64,000 bases of DNA from Nocardia amamiensis (GTDB taxonomy: Bacteria; Actinomycetota; Actinomycetes; Mycobacteriales; Mycobacteriaceae). Location of the stretch: the NCBI RefSeq assembly GCF_015477605.1, contig NZ_JADLQX010000004.1:248001-312000 (forward strand). The letters run 5' to 3'. Below, one piece after another: positions 50,915 to 60,964 of this stretch; position 1 is the stretch's first letter; every line of letters starts with the position of its first letter. Made by a program: the position numbers and the translations under genes. Under the pieces are notes generated by a model. It ran no database searches. It was not told the DNA's origin and saw nothing but the letters and a program-made list of their open reading frames with translations.

Positions 50915-51849
50915 GCGGTCTTGCTGCGCCGTTTCGGCGGATGTGCCGCGGCCGCCGAGCGCAGCAGGATTTCCTGGACGAGATCGCGAAGCCACCGGTG
51001 CCCACGCTCGGCGGTGTTGCGCGGATGCCAGGCCAGCCCGACGGCGATCTCCGGCAGCGGCAGCGGAATCTCGAACGCGCCCAATCCGATCGCGGGCAGT
51101 GTGGCGGCGCTCAGCAAGGCGGGGGCCGAGCAGACCAGATCGCTGCCACGCAGCGCGAAAAGGGCGCTGGTCAGCGTCGGGACGGTAGCCACGACACGCC
51201 GGGTACGGCCGTGCAGGGCGAGCCGGTCGTCGATCGGGCCGTGCGCGCGTCCGTCGCGTGAAATGGTCAGGTGCCGGGCGGCAGCGTATGCCGCGACGGT
51301 GACGCGGTCGGTGACCAAGGGATGGTCCGCGGCGGCCACCCCGATCACACGGTCGGCGAGCACTCGGCGCACCGTGGTCTCCGGGTCGGCGTGTTCGATC
51401 ACGCCGACCTGGAGATCGACGCGTCCGTCGCGCAGCGCGGCGGTGCCATCGAGGGTGTCGGGCACGAAGCGCAGCGTCACGCCCGGCGCCTGTGCTCGCG
51501 CCGCGGCCAGCAGCGGCGCGGCGAGTTCGGTGACCACCAGGTCGCCGGCCTGTATCGCGAAGGTCCGGCGCAGCGCCGCCGGATCGAGGTCGTCGCGCGC
51601 GGTGAGCAGCGCGCGCCCCTGTTCGACCAGAGTGCTGACTTCGTAGCGCAATTCCAGTGCGCGTGGTGTCGGTACCAGCGTGCGGCCCGCCCGCACGAGC
51701 AATGGATCATCGAGCACGGTACGCAGCCGAGCCAGCGTCCGGCTCATCGCGGGCGGCGAGGTGTGTAGGCGCTGTGCGGCGAGCGTGACGCTGTTGGTGT
51801 CCAGCAGCGCGTCGAGGGCGACGAGCAGGTTCATGTCCAGCGCTTCCAC
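50881..51849 (-). CDS. LysR-family transcriptional regulator
   Basis: The GTG at 51849 (VEALDMNLLVALDALL) gives 322 residues. The N-terminal helix-turn-helix reads VTLAAQRLHTSPPAMSRTLARL at about residues 22-43, followed by LDDPLLVRAGRTLVPTPRALEL. The C-terminal effector domain has the usual two-lobe periplasmic-binding fold. LysR proteins sense small molecules and usually regulate a neighbouring divergent gene. Here the neighbours are an FMO and a P450 upstream on the same strand, so any control would act from within a shared locus. A hairpin-forming dyad lies 63 bp upstream. Confidence 0.92.
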   Translation of the reverse strand: MEALDMNLLVALDALLDTNSVTLAAQRLHTSPPAMSRTLARLRTVLDDPLLVRAGRTLVPTPRALELRYEVSTLVEQGRALLTARDDLDPAALRRTFAIQAGDLVVTELAAPLLAAARAQAPGVTLRFVPDTLDGTAALRDGRVDLQVGVIEHADPETTVRRVLADRVIGVAAADHPLVTDRVTVAAYAAARHLTISRDGRAHGPIDDRLALHGRTRRVVATVPTLTSALFALRGSDLVCSAPALLSAATLPAIGLGAFEIPLPLPEIAVGLAWHPRNTAERGHRWLRDLVQEILLRSAAAAHPPKRRSKTAQDVEGGVDSR

Positions 51850-51911
51850 CCCTGGATTATCGCCAAGGCAAGGACTGATCCTCGACATTGCCTGGCGGGG
51901 CAACCCCCTGT

Positions 51912-51944
51912 CATCGAGGACGCCGCGGATGCCCGTCCTCGATG
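51912..51944. promoter_or_regulatory. 11-bp-arm inverted repeat upstream of the LysR gene
   Basis: CATCGAGGACG and its exact complement flank an 11-base centre, about 63 bp upstream of the LysR start and 199 bp after the FMO stop. It could be a LysR-type operator (dyad with about T-N11-A spacing) or the terminator of the FMO transcript, but no T-run follows on the minus strand. Confidence 0.5.
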
Positions 51945-52142
51945 TCTGGTTACCCGGCCACCGGCCGTGCTCATCTTCCGGGCTACCGGAGTCACACCAT
52001 TCCTGCACGGTGTGCACGCACGGCCGCGACATCACCATCGCCGAGCACGACGTCCGATGTCGGAGACACCCGGCTGAGTTGCGGCAGCAGCTTCACACCG
52101 CACTCAGCGGCCCGCCGCGTTCCAACCTCTGAGATCGGTCAC

Positions 52143-53702
52143 CTAGTGGCTGACCCGGCCGCTGTCGCCCTCGTACGGAAGCAGTTCCGCATCGATCGGA
52201 GCCGAGGGCGGGATCGCGGGTCCGGCGCTGGGCTTTCGCCGGGTCGCGAGGCCGCGGTAGGACTCCGGTTTGATCCGGCGGAACCACTGACTCGCGCGGG
52301 TGCGCAGCGGCAGGCGGAACTTCAGGTCGGCGAGCATCTCGTCGAGGTTCTGGATGGAGAACGGGATGACCGCGGTGCCGTGCGCGTGACGGCCGTGCGT
52401 GCGGTCCTCCATCCAGCGCAGCCGGGCGTCGATCTGCTCGTTCATCGTCTCGGCCGGTGGCAGGTTCAGCCGGCCGGTGAGCAGCGCGGCGGTCCAGTGC
52501 GCCGCGACTTCGGCGCCGACCGTGCTGATCAGCGATGAGTTGTAGCCCGCGAACGTCAGATTGGGGACCTCCAGCGGCAGGATCTGCCGGTGCAGGCGGA
52601 AGTTGCCGTGCTCGTCGGTCAACCGGCGCTGCACGTACGGTGTCAGGAACGGGACGCGCTGATGGAAACCGGTCGCGCACACGACGACATCGGCTTGCAG
52701 CACCTGGCCGGTGGACAGCCGCACCGCGGGCGCGGCCTTGGGCCCGCCACCCAGCTCGGTGATCGTCGTGTCGCGGTGCACCACGATGCGACCGCCCGCG
52801 ACTTGCTCGAAGAAACCCTCGGTGGCGAGGCTGATGGTGCTGTCGGCGATATCCTCGAATCGACCGCTCGGCACCAAGCCGAGTTCGCGCAGGCGCAGGC
52901 GTTTGGTGGCCAGTTCCTGGAGCAGATCGAAATTGCTGATCCGCACCGATTCGCCCGGCCCGTCCAGGAACCGGTCCCCCCAGCCCGGACGCAGGTAGTG
53001 GAAGTGCGCCTCGCCGAAGCGGGTCAGCATCAGCCGTTCGTAGTCGATCACCCGGGCAGGCTTGCGCGGCATCTTCCAGAACACCCGCCGCGCCACCACC
53101 GAGGTGGATGCCGCGACCTCGCTCACCGCGGTGGCGATGTCGCAGGCGGACTTGCCGTAGCCCACCACGACGACCGACTTGCCCCGCACCGATTCCAGAT
53201 CGAGGAACTCCGAGGAGTGGCACAGTCGGCCGCCCGCCGCGCGGAACCAGTCGGCGCCGCGGTAATCCGGCATCGCGGGTTCGCTGAACACGCCGTTGGC
53301 GATCACCAGATGGTCGCAGGAGGTCCGATGCACACCGCTCTCGTCGCGAATTTCCAGCAACCACCCGCTGTCCACCGGATCGGCGGCGACGACCTCGGTC
53401 CGCAAGCGCAGATGCTCGGTCAACCCGAAGTGCTCGGCGTAGGCGGCCAGGTATGCCTGCATCTGCTGGCCGTCGAGAATGCGCGGGTAGTCCGCGGGCA
53501 TCGGGAAGTCGGAGAAGTGATATGTCTCCTTGGAGTTCTGCGTCCGCAGCCCCGGGTATCGCCGGGTCGCGCTCCACACGCCACCGACATCGGGTGCGCG
53601 GTCGAAGACCTCGACCGAATAACCCTTTTGGTTCAGCACTTTCGCGCAGGCGAGACCTGCGATACCCGCACCAACGATCCCGATGCGGCTTCCGCTTGTC
53701 AT
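52143..53702 (-). CDS. Flavin-containing monooxygenase (FMO/YUCCA-like)
   Basis: The ATG at 53702 (MTSGSRIG) gives 519 residues. IGIVGAGIAGLACAKVL binds FAD, PDVGGVWSATRRYPGLRTQN follows, VVVVGYGKSACDIATAVSEV binds NADPH, and VCATGFHQ is the usual C-terminal motif. Such enzymes hydroxylate or N-/S-oxidise lipophilic compounds. It follows a P450 gene by 58 bp on the same strand, so the two oxygenases may act in one pathway. No acyl-carrier or synthase gene is nearby to suggest the product. No good ribosome-binding site precedes the ATG. Confidence 0.92.
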   Translation of the reverse strand: MTSGSRIGIVGAGIAGLACAKVLNQKGYSVEVFDRAPDVGGVWSATRRYPGLRTQNSKETYHFSDFPMPADYPRILDGQQMQAYLAAYAEHFGLTEHLRLRTEVVAADPVDSGWLLEIRDESGVHRTSCDHLVIANGVFSEPAMPDYRGADWFRAAGGRLCHSSEFLDLESVRGKSVVVVGYGKSACDIATAVSEVAASTSVVARRVFWKMPRKPARVIDYERLMLTRFGEAHFHYLRPGWGDRFLDGPGESVRISNFDLLQELATKRLRLRELGLVPSGRFEDIADSTISLATEGFFEQVAGGRIVVHRDTTITELGGGPKAAPAVRLSTGQVLQADVVVCATGFHQRVPFLTPYVQRRLTDEHGNFRLHRQILPLEVPNLTFAGYNSSLISTVGAEVAAHWTAALLTGRLNLPPAETMNEQIDARLRWMEDRTHGRHAHGTAVIPFSIQNLDEMLADLKFRLPLRTRASQWFRRIKPESYRGLATRRKPSAGPAIPPSAPIDAELLPYEGDSGRVSH

Positions 53703-53760
53703 GCGCAGGAGACTACGTCGCCAGCGCCGCACAGCAAAGTCGGCCGAGTGAAACCGCTCT

Positions 53761-54996
<1,236 letters not shown>

Positions 54997-55249
54997 GCGA
55001 TCGGTTTCCCCTGCATTCGCGATGTCGGTGCGGCCCTTCGATGGTGACACCGGTCACCGCTGCGGGCCAGCCCTCGCGGCCGGGCCATCCGTACTATCGT
55101 CGTGGTCGATCGCCGTCGGCCGCGTGGACCTGTTCCGGCGTACGGCATCGCCGCCGTCCCACTCGATGTCGAGGCCCCCAGCGGGCTCCTTGCCCGTCTC
55201 GGTGATAGCTCTCATATGCCCGCCGCCGCATGTGTGCTCTGATGAAGGC

Positions 55250-55789
55250 ATGAGCAACCTCCCAGTCATCGTCGACCGGGCCGGGCTGTGGGACGCGGAG
55301 GCCCTCAGTGATGTTGCGGCCGCGACTTTTCCGCTCGCCTGTCCCCCGGACGCGACGCCCGATGACATCGAGATCTTCGTCACCGACGTGCTGTCGGGCG
55401 AACGTTTCGGCGAATACCTGAGCGATCCGGCGCGGATCGTGCTCAAGGCTCTCGCGGGCGACGAGATCGTGGGCTACGCGATGCTGGTGGCGGGAGATCC
55501 CGCGGACGCGGCGGTGGCCGACGCGGTCGGCCTGCGTCCGGCGGTCGAGATCAGCAAGATGTACGTGCTGCCGGGCCATCACGGCACCGGGGTGTCGACC
55601 GCGCTCATGCAGGCGGCGCTGGAGTGGGCGCGGGCCGAGGGCTATCCGGGGGTGTGGCTGGGCGTCAACCAGGAAAACGTCCGTGCGCAGCGCTTCTACG
55701 CCAAACACGGTTTCACCGTCGTCGGCACCAGGACGTTCACGGTCGGCAACCGGACGCACCACGACCACGTGATGCGTCTGGTCTTCTAG
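55250..55789 (+). CDS. GNAT-family N-acetyltransferase
   Basis: The ATG at 55250 (MSNLPVIVDRAG) gives 179 residues. The acetyl-CoA site of the GNAT fold is ISKMYVLPGHHGTGVSTALM at about 101-120, with the Q/RxxGxG/A-like turn HHGTGV. VWLGVNQENVRAQRFYAKHG is the C-terminal motif with the conserved Asn and Tyr. The acceptor is not evident. Such proteins acetylate amines, toxins or polyamines. It converges on the alpha/beta hydrolase gene with a seven-base gap and diverges from the P450. Confidence 0.9.
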   Translation: MSNLPVIVDRAGLWDAEALSDVAAATFPLACPPDATPDDIEIFVTDVLSGERFGEYLSDPARIVLKALAGDEIVGYAMLVAGDPADAAVADAVGLRPAVEISKMYVLPGHHGTGVSTALMQAALEWARAEGYPGVWLGVNQENVRAQRFYAKHGFTVVGTRTFTVGNRTHHDHVMRLVF

Positions 55790-55796
55790 GCCGGGC

Positions 55797-56549
55797 TCAC
55801 CGCAGGAAGCCGACCAGCGCGGTGTGGAAGGCGGGGGCCAGCACCGCCATCAAGTGATCGCCGGGCACCACGGCCAGGGCGCCGTGCGGCAGGGCCTCCG
55901 CAAGTCGCTCGGGTTCGGCGGCGAACGGGTCGTTGTCGCCCGCCAGGACCAGCGCGGGCACGGTCACTTCCGACAGGCCCTCGATCGGGCGGTCGTCCAG
56001 GCCGGTCGCCACCGCGTGCATCGCGTCCAGATCGGCGTGCACGGCGTCGGCGAGCACCCGGAACATCATCGCCGTCCGTGAGGCGCCCGCGCCGTCGCCG
56101 CGCATCGCGGCCTGCAGATCGGGCAGGTCGATCACCCGGCGGTCGACACCGCCGCAGTCGAGCACCCCCGAACCGATGCCGCCGACCGCCAAGCGCCGCA
56201 CCCGGTGATCGGTCGCGGCGACCAGCAGCGAGATCACGCCGCCCATCGAGTAACCGACCTGGACCACTTCGTCGAAGCCCAGTTCGTCGTAGAGCGCGCG
56301 CACATCACGGGCCATCCCGTGCCAGGAGTAGCGCTCCGGCTCATGCGGCTTGTCCGAGCGACCATGGCCGCGCGCGTCCAACGACACCACGGTGTGTCCG
56401 GCAGACCGCAATGCACCGACCACGCCGGTGCTCATCCAGTTCGCATTGGTGTCCGCGACCACGCCGTGTTGCAGCACGACCGGGATGCCTTCACCCTCCC
56501 AAACCCGGTACGCGAGCTCCAGGCCGTCCCATGTCTCGAACTTCGTCAT
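55797..56549 (-). CDS. Alpha/beta-fold hydrolase
   Basis: The ATG at 56549 (MTKFETWDGLELAYRVWE) gives 250 residues. VVLQHGVVADTNANW is the oxyanion region, LDARGHGRSDKPHEPERYSW follows, and VQVGYSMGGVISLLV carries the nucleophile Ser. LAGDNDPFAAEPERL has the acidic residue and VPGDHLMAVL the His. All three catalytic residues are present. The substrate is unknown, with haloperoxidase-like or small esterases closest in pattern. A phosphatase gene lies 62 bp upstream on the same strand. Confidence 0.9.
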   Translation of the reverse strand: MTKFETWDGLELAYRVWEGEGIPVVLQHGVVADTNANWMSTGVVGALRSAGHTVVSLDARGHGRSDKPHEPERYSWHGMARDVRALYDELGFDEVVQVGYSMGGVISLLVAATDHRVRRLAVGGIGSGVLDCGGVDRRVIDLPDLQAAMRGDGAGASRTAMMFRVLADAVHADLDAMHAVATGLDDRPIEGLSEVTVPALVLAGDNDPFAAEPERLAEALPHGALAVVPGDHLMAVLAPAFHTALVGFLR

Positions 56550-56611
56550 GCCGGGATCGTAGTGCGCGGTACGGTCGAAGTGGACACTTGTTCGAAATGG
56601 GACGGTTGCGC

Positions 56612-57400
56612 TCAGGCCAGCAGCTCGGCCCGCAGTGCGGCGATGTCGCCCTCGGTGAGTTTCAACCCCTCCCGGACATAGCCGTCGAAGCTGCCGTAGG
56701 TCTGGCTCGCCTGGTCGAAGGAGGCGTCGAGCCAGGACTGCTGGACTCCGTTGAGCGGGTCGTCGCCGCGCGCGTTGCGATACCGGTTGGACAGCAGATA
56801 GTCCTCGGTGACCGTGGCGCGATCGACACCGAGCAGGGTGAGCAGGACGGCCGCTGCCCAACCGGTGCGATCTTTGCCCGCAGTGCAGTGGAACAGCAGC
56901 GCCCCGTCGGTGTCGAGGACGGACCGCAGTACCGAGGCGAACGCCTCGTTCGCGCCCGGCGCGGTGATGAACGCGCGGTAGAGCCCGTCGCCGCCGGTGA
57001 GCGTGGTGGCGAGGACCTCCGGCGGAGCCTGGCCGATCACGTCGGACCACTGCGCAGTGGCGCCCGCGGGAACGCGGTCCGGGCCGAGCGCGCGCTCGTA
57101 GACAGTGCGCAGGTCGTAGACGGAGCGCACCCGGCGGTCGGTCAGCGCGGCCAGATCCTCCGCGGTCGCGTTGCTCAACTGCCCGGTGCGGAAAACCAGG
57201 CCGGTGCGCACGGTCCGGCCGTCGGTCGTGCGGTATCCGCCGATATCGCGGGCGTTCTGCACCCGTTGCAGAGGCAGCGAGCGATCGACCGAGATCACGG
57301 GAGCCGCGGGTGGCTCGGCGAGCGCGACGCCGTTTACCGGCCCGAACGCGACCGCCAGCCCAGCCGCCATGGCGATCGGGGCAGGAAAACGACGGGCCAT
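56612..57400 (-). CDS. Secreted tyrosine/lipid phosphatase (PtpB-like)
   Basis: The ATG at 57400 (MARRFPAPIAM) gives 262 residues with a signal peptide ending near VALAEPPA. The mature protein starts with LPLQRVQNARDIGGYRTTDG, the PtpB/tyrosine phosphatase-like beginning, and has the active-site loop HCTAGKDRTGW (CX5R) at about 160-170. This group, with mycobacterial PtpB, can dephosphorylate phosphotyrosine, phosphoserine and phosphoinositides. Unlike PtpB it has an evident signal peptide and so should act outside the cell. The C-terminus (FDGYVREGLKLTEGDIAALR) is typical. Confidence 0.9.
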   Translation of the reverse strand: MARRFPAPIAMAAGLAVAFGPVNGVALAEPPAAPVISVDRSLPLQRVQNARDIGGYRTTDGRTVRTGLVFRTGQLSNATAEDLAALTDRRVRSVYDLRTVYERALGPDRVPAGATAQWSDVIGQAPPEVLATTLTGGDGLYRAFITAPGANEAFASVLRSVLDTDGALLFHCTAGKDRTGWAAAVLLTLLGVDRATVTEDYLLSNRYRNARGDDPLNGVQQSWLDASFDQASQTYGSFDGYVREGLKLTEGDIAALRAELLA

Positions 57401-57531
57401 ACGACTGCTCCGATCAATCGGTCTGCGCACTTCCCGGTCGATCTTGCCGACTGTCGAGGCACACAGCAAAGACGCAGCTGGCAAAGTCCGTCGACAGTCC
57501 GCGCCGGGCCGAGCGAACGCGAGGCAGCTGC

Positions 57532-58548
57532 CTAGGCCGCGACCTCGAACCGCGACAGTGCGAGCAGGCGCGAGATCGCGCGCAGGTATTTCTTGCGGTA
57601 GCCGCCGTCGAGCATCTCCGCGGAGAAGATCTCGTCGAGCTTCGCGCCGGATACCGTGACCGGGACGCTGGCGTCGTAGAGCCGGTCGGCGAGCACCACG
57701 ATGCGCAAGGCGACGGCCTGATCGACGACCGGGTGCACGTTCGAGATGAACACCGACGACACTCCGGAAATCAACGTGCCGTACTTCGACGGGTGCAGCG
57801 TGCTGAGGTGCTTCAGCAGCGCGTCGAATTCGTCGAGCGTGGAACCCGGTGTGGCCGAGGCGCGTTCGGCCAGCACTTCCGGCGAGGTGGGTTCCGGTGC
57901 GGGCGGCAGATCGCGGTGGCGGTAGTCGGGCCCGTCGACGCGCACCGCCTCGAAGATCGACCCGAGTTTCTTGATCTCGCGCAGGAAATCCTGTGCGGCG
58001 AAGCGTCCTTCGCCCAGCTGGCCCGGCAGGGTGTTGGACGTGGCCGCGATGGAGACCCCGGCCGCGGACAGTTCGGTCAGCAGCCGGGAGACCAGCATGG
58101 TGTCGCCCGGATCGTCGAGCTCGAACTCGTCGATGCACAGCACGCTGTTGCCCGAGAGCCGCTCCACCGCGTTCGCGAAGCCGAGCGCACCCACCAGGTT
58201 GGTCAGCTCACCGAACGTGCCGAAGGACTTGGGCGCGGGCGAGCTGTGGAAGATGGAGGCCAGCAAGTGGGTCTTGCCCACGCCGAAACCGCCGTCGAGA
58301 TACAGCCCCGCACCGCTGACCTGCTTCTTCTTGCCGAACAGGCTTTTGCGCCGCGCGGCTTTGCCGATCGCCGCGACCTGCCCGGAGAACTCCTCGGCCT
58401 TCCGTACGGCCGCGGCTTGGCTCGGTTCCTTCGGGTCGGGGATGTAGGAGGCGAAACTCACCTCGTCGAACATGGGCGGTGGCACCATTTGGGCGACGAG
58501 CTGATCGGCCGGAACCTCCGGGTGACGATCGACGAGGCGTTCTTGCAT
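57532..58548 (-). CDS. zapE: AFG1/ZapE-family ATPase
   Basis: This 338-residue protein is a AAA-like ATPase of the AFG1/ZapE family. PPMFDEVSFASYIPDP is the start of the conserved region, Walker A is GGFGVGKTHLLASIFH at about 78, Walker B is VLCIDEFELDDPGD at about 138, and ATSNTLPGQLGEGRFAAQDF follows. In other bacteria ZapE is a cell-division protein; in mitochondria AFG1 helps membrane protein turnover. It diverges from a reductase gene with a 35-bp gap, as in mycobacteria (Rv2670c). Confidence 0.92.
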   Translation of the reverse strand: MQERLVDRHPEVPADQLVAQMVPPPMFDEVSFASYIPDPKEPSQAAAVRKAEEFSGQVAAIGKAARRKSLFGKKKQVSGAGLYLDGGFGVGKTHLLASIFHSSPAPKSFGTFGELTNLVGALGFANAVERLSGNSVLCIDEFELDDPGDTMLVSRLLTELSAAGVSIAATSNTLPGQLGEGRFAAQDFLREIKKLGSIFEAVRVDGPDYRHRDLPPAPEPTSPEVLAERASATPGSTLDEFDALLKHLSTLHPSKYGTLISGVSSVFISNVHPVVDQAVALRIVVLADRLYDASVPVTVSGAKLDEIFSAEMLDGGYRKKYLRAISRLLALSRFEVAA

Positions 58549-58583
58549 GAAGGAAGCCTAAAGACGTGGTGTGATCTAGTTTC

Positions 58584-59345
58584 ATGCAGCGTAGCCACAA
58601 TGCGATCCAGCTCACAGGATTGAGTCCGGACGACCTCGCGCAGTTGTACGCCTTCCCGCCCCAGCTCGACGCGCCTTGGGTGCGCGCCAATTTCGTCTCC
58701 AGCATCGACGGCGCCGCGACCAGCGGGAACCTCTCCGAGGGGCTCGGCACGCCCGCCGACAAGGCGGTGTTCCTGCTGCTGCGCGAGCTGGCCGACGTGA
58801 TCGTGGTCGGCGCGGGCACCGCACGCGCGGAGAACTACGGCGGAGCGCGCACCGATCCCGGGCGCCGCCGCGCCTTCCACGACAGCGGCATCGGCGGCCA
58901 TCCCGACGGCGCGCCGCCGCCGATCGCGGTGGTCACCGCCAGCGCGGTACTCCAGCCGGACGCGCGGCTGCTCACCGACACCCGGGTGCCGCCGCTGATC
59001 ATCACGACGACCGCCGCACCCGCCGACCGCAAACAGCGACTGGCCGACGCAGGGGCCGAGGTGATCGAAGCGGGCGACATCGCGGTGACACCGCACGGCC
59101 TGCTGCGCGCACTCCGTGCGCGCGGCCTGCTGCGCGTGCTGACCGAGGGCGGCCCGCAATTGTTCGGGGAACTGCTCGCCGCCGACGTGGTCGACGAGCT
59201 CTGCCTCACCACCGCGCCGCTGCTGGTCGGCGGCGCGGCGCGACGAATCTCGCTGTCCGCACACGAGTTCCGCACTCGTATGACGCGCGCGCACGTACTG
59301 CTCGACGACGACGGCACGATACTCACCCGGTGGGCCCGTCGATGA
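58584..59345 (+). CDS. Pyrimidine reductase-family protein (RibD C-terminal domain-like)
   Basis: This 253-residue protein has the RibD C-terminal reductase/DHFR-like fold: WVRANFVSSIDGAATSGNL, FLLLRELADVIVVGAGTARAENYG, and LRVLTEGGPQLFGELLAADVVDELC. These bind NADPH and a deazaflavin or pyrimidine substrate. It lacks the RibD deaminase domain. The mycobacterial counterpart (Rv2671) is a single-domain protein of similar size. A true role in riboflavin synthesis is uncertain because riboflavin genes are not adjacent. It opens the conserved run through aftC and msrB. Confidence 0.9.
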   Translation: MQRSHNAIQLTGLSPDDLAQLYAFPPQLDAPWVRANFVSSIDGAATSGNLSEGLGTPADKAVFLLLRELADVIVVGAGTARAENYGGARTDPGRRRAFHDSGIGGHPDGAPPPIAVVTASAVLQPDARLLTDTRVPPLIITTTAAPADRKQRLADAGAEVIEAGDIAVTPHGLLRALRARGLLRVLTEGGPQLFGELLAADVVDELCLTTAPLLVGGAARRISLSAHEFRTRMTRAHVLLDDDGTILTRWARR

Positions 59346-59376
59346 AACAGGCGCCGGAACCTGGCAGGCTGTAGCA

Positions 59377-60933
59377 ATGCGCTGGACTCGGGCCGCCGTG
59401 CTTGCCGCCACCCTCTCGATCGTCACCGCCGGTTGCGGCGCGGGGCCGTCGGATCGTCCCGGTGTCGCAGTGCAGCGCCCGCCCGTCGCGGGCAACGCCA
59501 CGACCTCCGCCGCGCCGCAGGCGCCGCCGAACGCCGAGCTGCCCAAGACCGACCTCAGCTGGCGCGAGTGCACCCAGCCGACCTTGGACCAGCTCGGGCT
59601 CGGCCCCGCGCCTGCCGGGCTGGTGCTCGACTGCGCCGAATTCTCGACTCCCATCGACGTGGGCGGCGCGGTGCTCGGCAACTTCCGCGCAGGGGCGATG
59701 CGGGCCCGTCTGGCGCAGACTCCGGCCGACGTGCCGCCGCTGGTGCTGACCTCCGGCTCGGACCGGTCCTCGGCCGCCACCCTCGCCGGGCTCGCCGCGG
59801 GTCCGGCCGCCGCCTTGCTGGCCGCCCGCCCGATCGTCGCGGTGGACCGGCGCGGTATCGGCAGCTCGCAGCCGATCGACTGCCTGCCGCCGGAGGTCCG
59901 CCGCGGCTTCGCCGACAACGCCCAGTTCGCCCCAGGCTCCGGTGATCCGGTAGCCAGGATGACCACCCTGAGCCAGGAAGGCACTATCGCCTGCCGCGAC
60001 TTCCTGCAGCCCTACGAAGGCACGTTCGACGCACCGCACGCCGCCGACGACATCGAGCAGTTGCGCAAGCAATGGCAGGTCGAGCACATCACGCTGCTCG
60101 GAACGGGCAGCGGCGCCAAGGTCGCCCTCAGCTATGCCCGCAGGTACGGCCCGCACCTCGCCCGGCTGGTGCTCGACTCCCCCGAACCGGTCGGCACGGA
60201 CGCGGTCACCCGCGCGGAGCAGGCCGTGCAGGGCGCCGAGGCCGCGCTGACCGCCTTCGCGCAGCGCTGCGTCGGCGTCGGCTGCTCGCTGGGCGCCGAC
60301 CCGCGCGCGGCGATCACCGATCTGGTGAACCGGGCCGGCTCCGGCGGGCTCGGCGACATCTCGGCGAACGCGGTGCTCACCGCGCTGTCGGGCTTTCTCG
60401 GCAGCCCGCGCGCCGACCAGGCCAACCGGATCGGTGAGCTGTCGGATGCGCTCGCCGCGGCCGGCCGCGGCGACCGGGGGCCGCTGAGCAACGTGATCGC
60501 GCGCGAGTCGGCCGCGACCGAGAGCGATGGACAGTTCGTCAACCGGTGCACCGACACCCAGCAGCCGCCTACTCCGGGCAAAGCCACCGAGCTCGCGGGG
60601 GTCTGGGGAGGCAAGTATCCGGTCTTCGGCAAAGCGGCCGCCATCGCGCTGATGGAATGCGTGGCCTGGCCCGTGTCGACCGCGCCGCCGATGCCGGAGA
60701 AGCTCGACATCCCGGTGCTCGTACTCGGCGCGGTCGCGGATCCGGTGGTCGGCAACGGCGGTCAGTCGTCGGTGACCGGCGCGCTGGGAGCGGCGGGCGC
60801 CCGGCACGCGGCGCTCACCTGGCAAGGCTTCGGCCATCCGGTGTCGACTCACTCCAGCTGCGCGCAGCGGGCGCTGCTCGACTACCTGCACGACGGCAAA
60901 CTCCCCGCTGACGGCACCGCCTGCCCAGCCTGA
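59377..60933 (+). CDS. Exported alpha/beta hydrolase, probable lipoprotein (tripeptidyl aminopeptidase-like)
   Basis: The 518-residue protein starts MRWTRAAVLAATLSIVTAGC, a lipoprotein signal with lipobox VTAGC. The mature part has the layout of a TAP-like exported peptidase: WRECTQPTLDQLGLGP, VAVDRRGIGSSQPIDC, the nucleophile elbow LLGTGSGAKVALSYARR (Ser in GTGSG) and LGAVADPVVGNGG (Asp) with GFGHPVSTHSSC (His) near the C-terminus. Six or more Cys residues suggest disulfides. It may hydrolyse peptides or esters outside the cell. It corresponds to Rv2672 in mycobacteria and starts 31 bp after the reductase-like gene. Confidence 0.92.
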   Translation: MRWTRAAVLAATLSIVTAGCGAGPSDRPGVAVQRPPVAGNATTSAAPQAPPNAELPKTDLSWRECTQPTLDQLGLGPAPAGLVLDCAEFSTPIDVGGAVLGNFRAGAMRARLAQTPADVPPLVLTSGSDRSSAATLAGLAAGPAAALLAARPIVAVDRRGIGSSQPIDCLPPEVRRGFADNAQFAPGSGDPVARMTTLSQEGTIACRDFLQPYEGTFDAPHAADDIEQLRKQWQVEHITLLGTGSGAKVALSYARRYGPHLARLVLDSPEPVGTDAVTRAEQAVQGAEAALTAFAQRCVGVGCSLGADPRAAITDLVNRAGSGGLGDISANAVLTALSGFLGSPRADQANRIGELSDALAAAGRGDRGPLSNVIARESAATESDGQFVNRCTDTQQPPTPGKATELAGVWGGKYPVFGKAAAIALMECVAWPVSTAPPMPEKLDIPVLVLGAVADPVVGNGGQSSVTGALGAAGARHAALTWQGFGHPVSTHSSCAQRALLDYLHDGKLPADGTACPA

Positions 60934-60964
60934 ACAGTGCTCGCGGAGCCGCTCGAGCGGTGCG

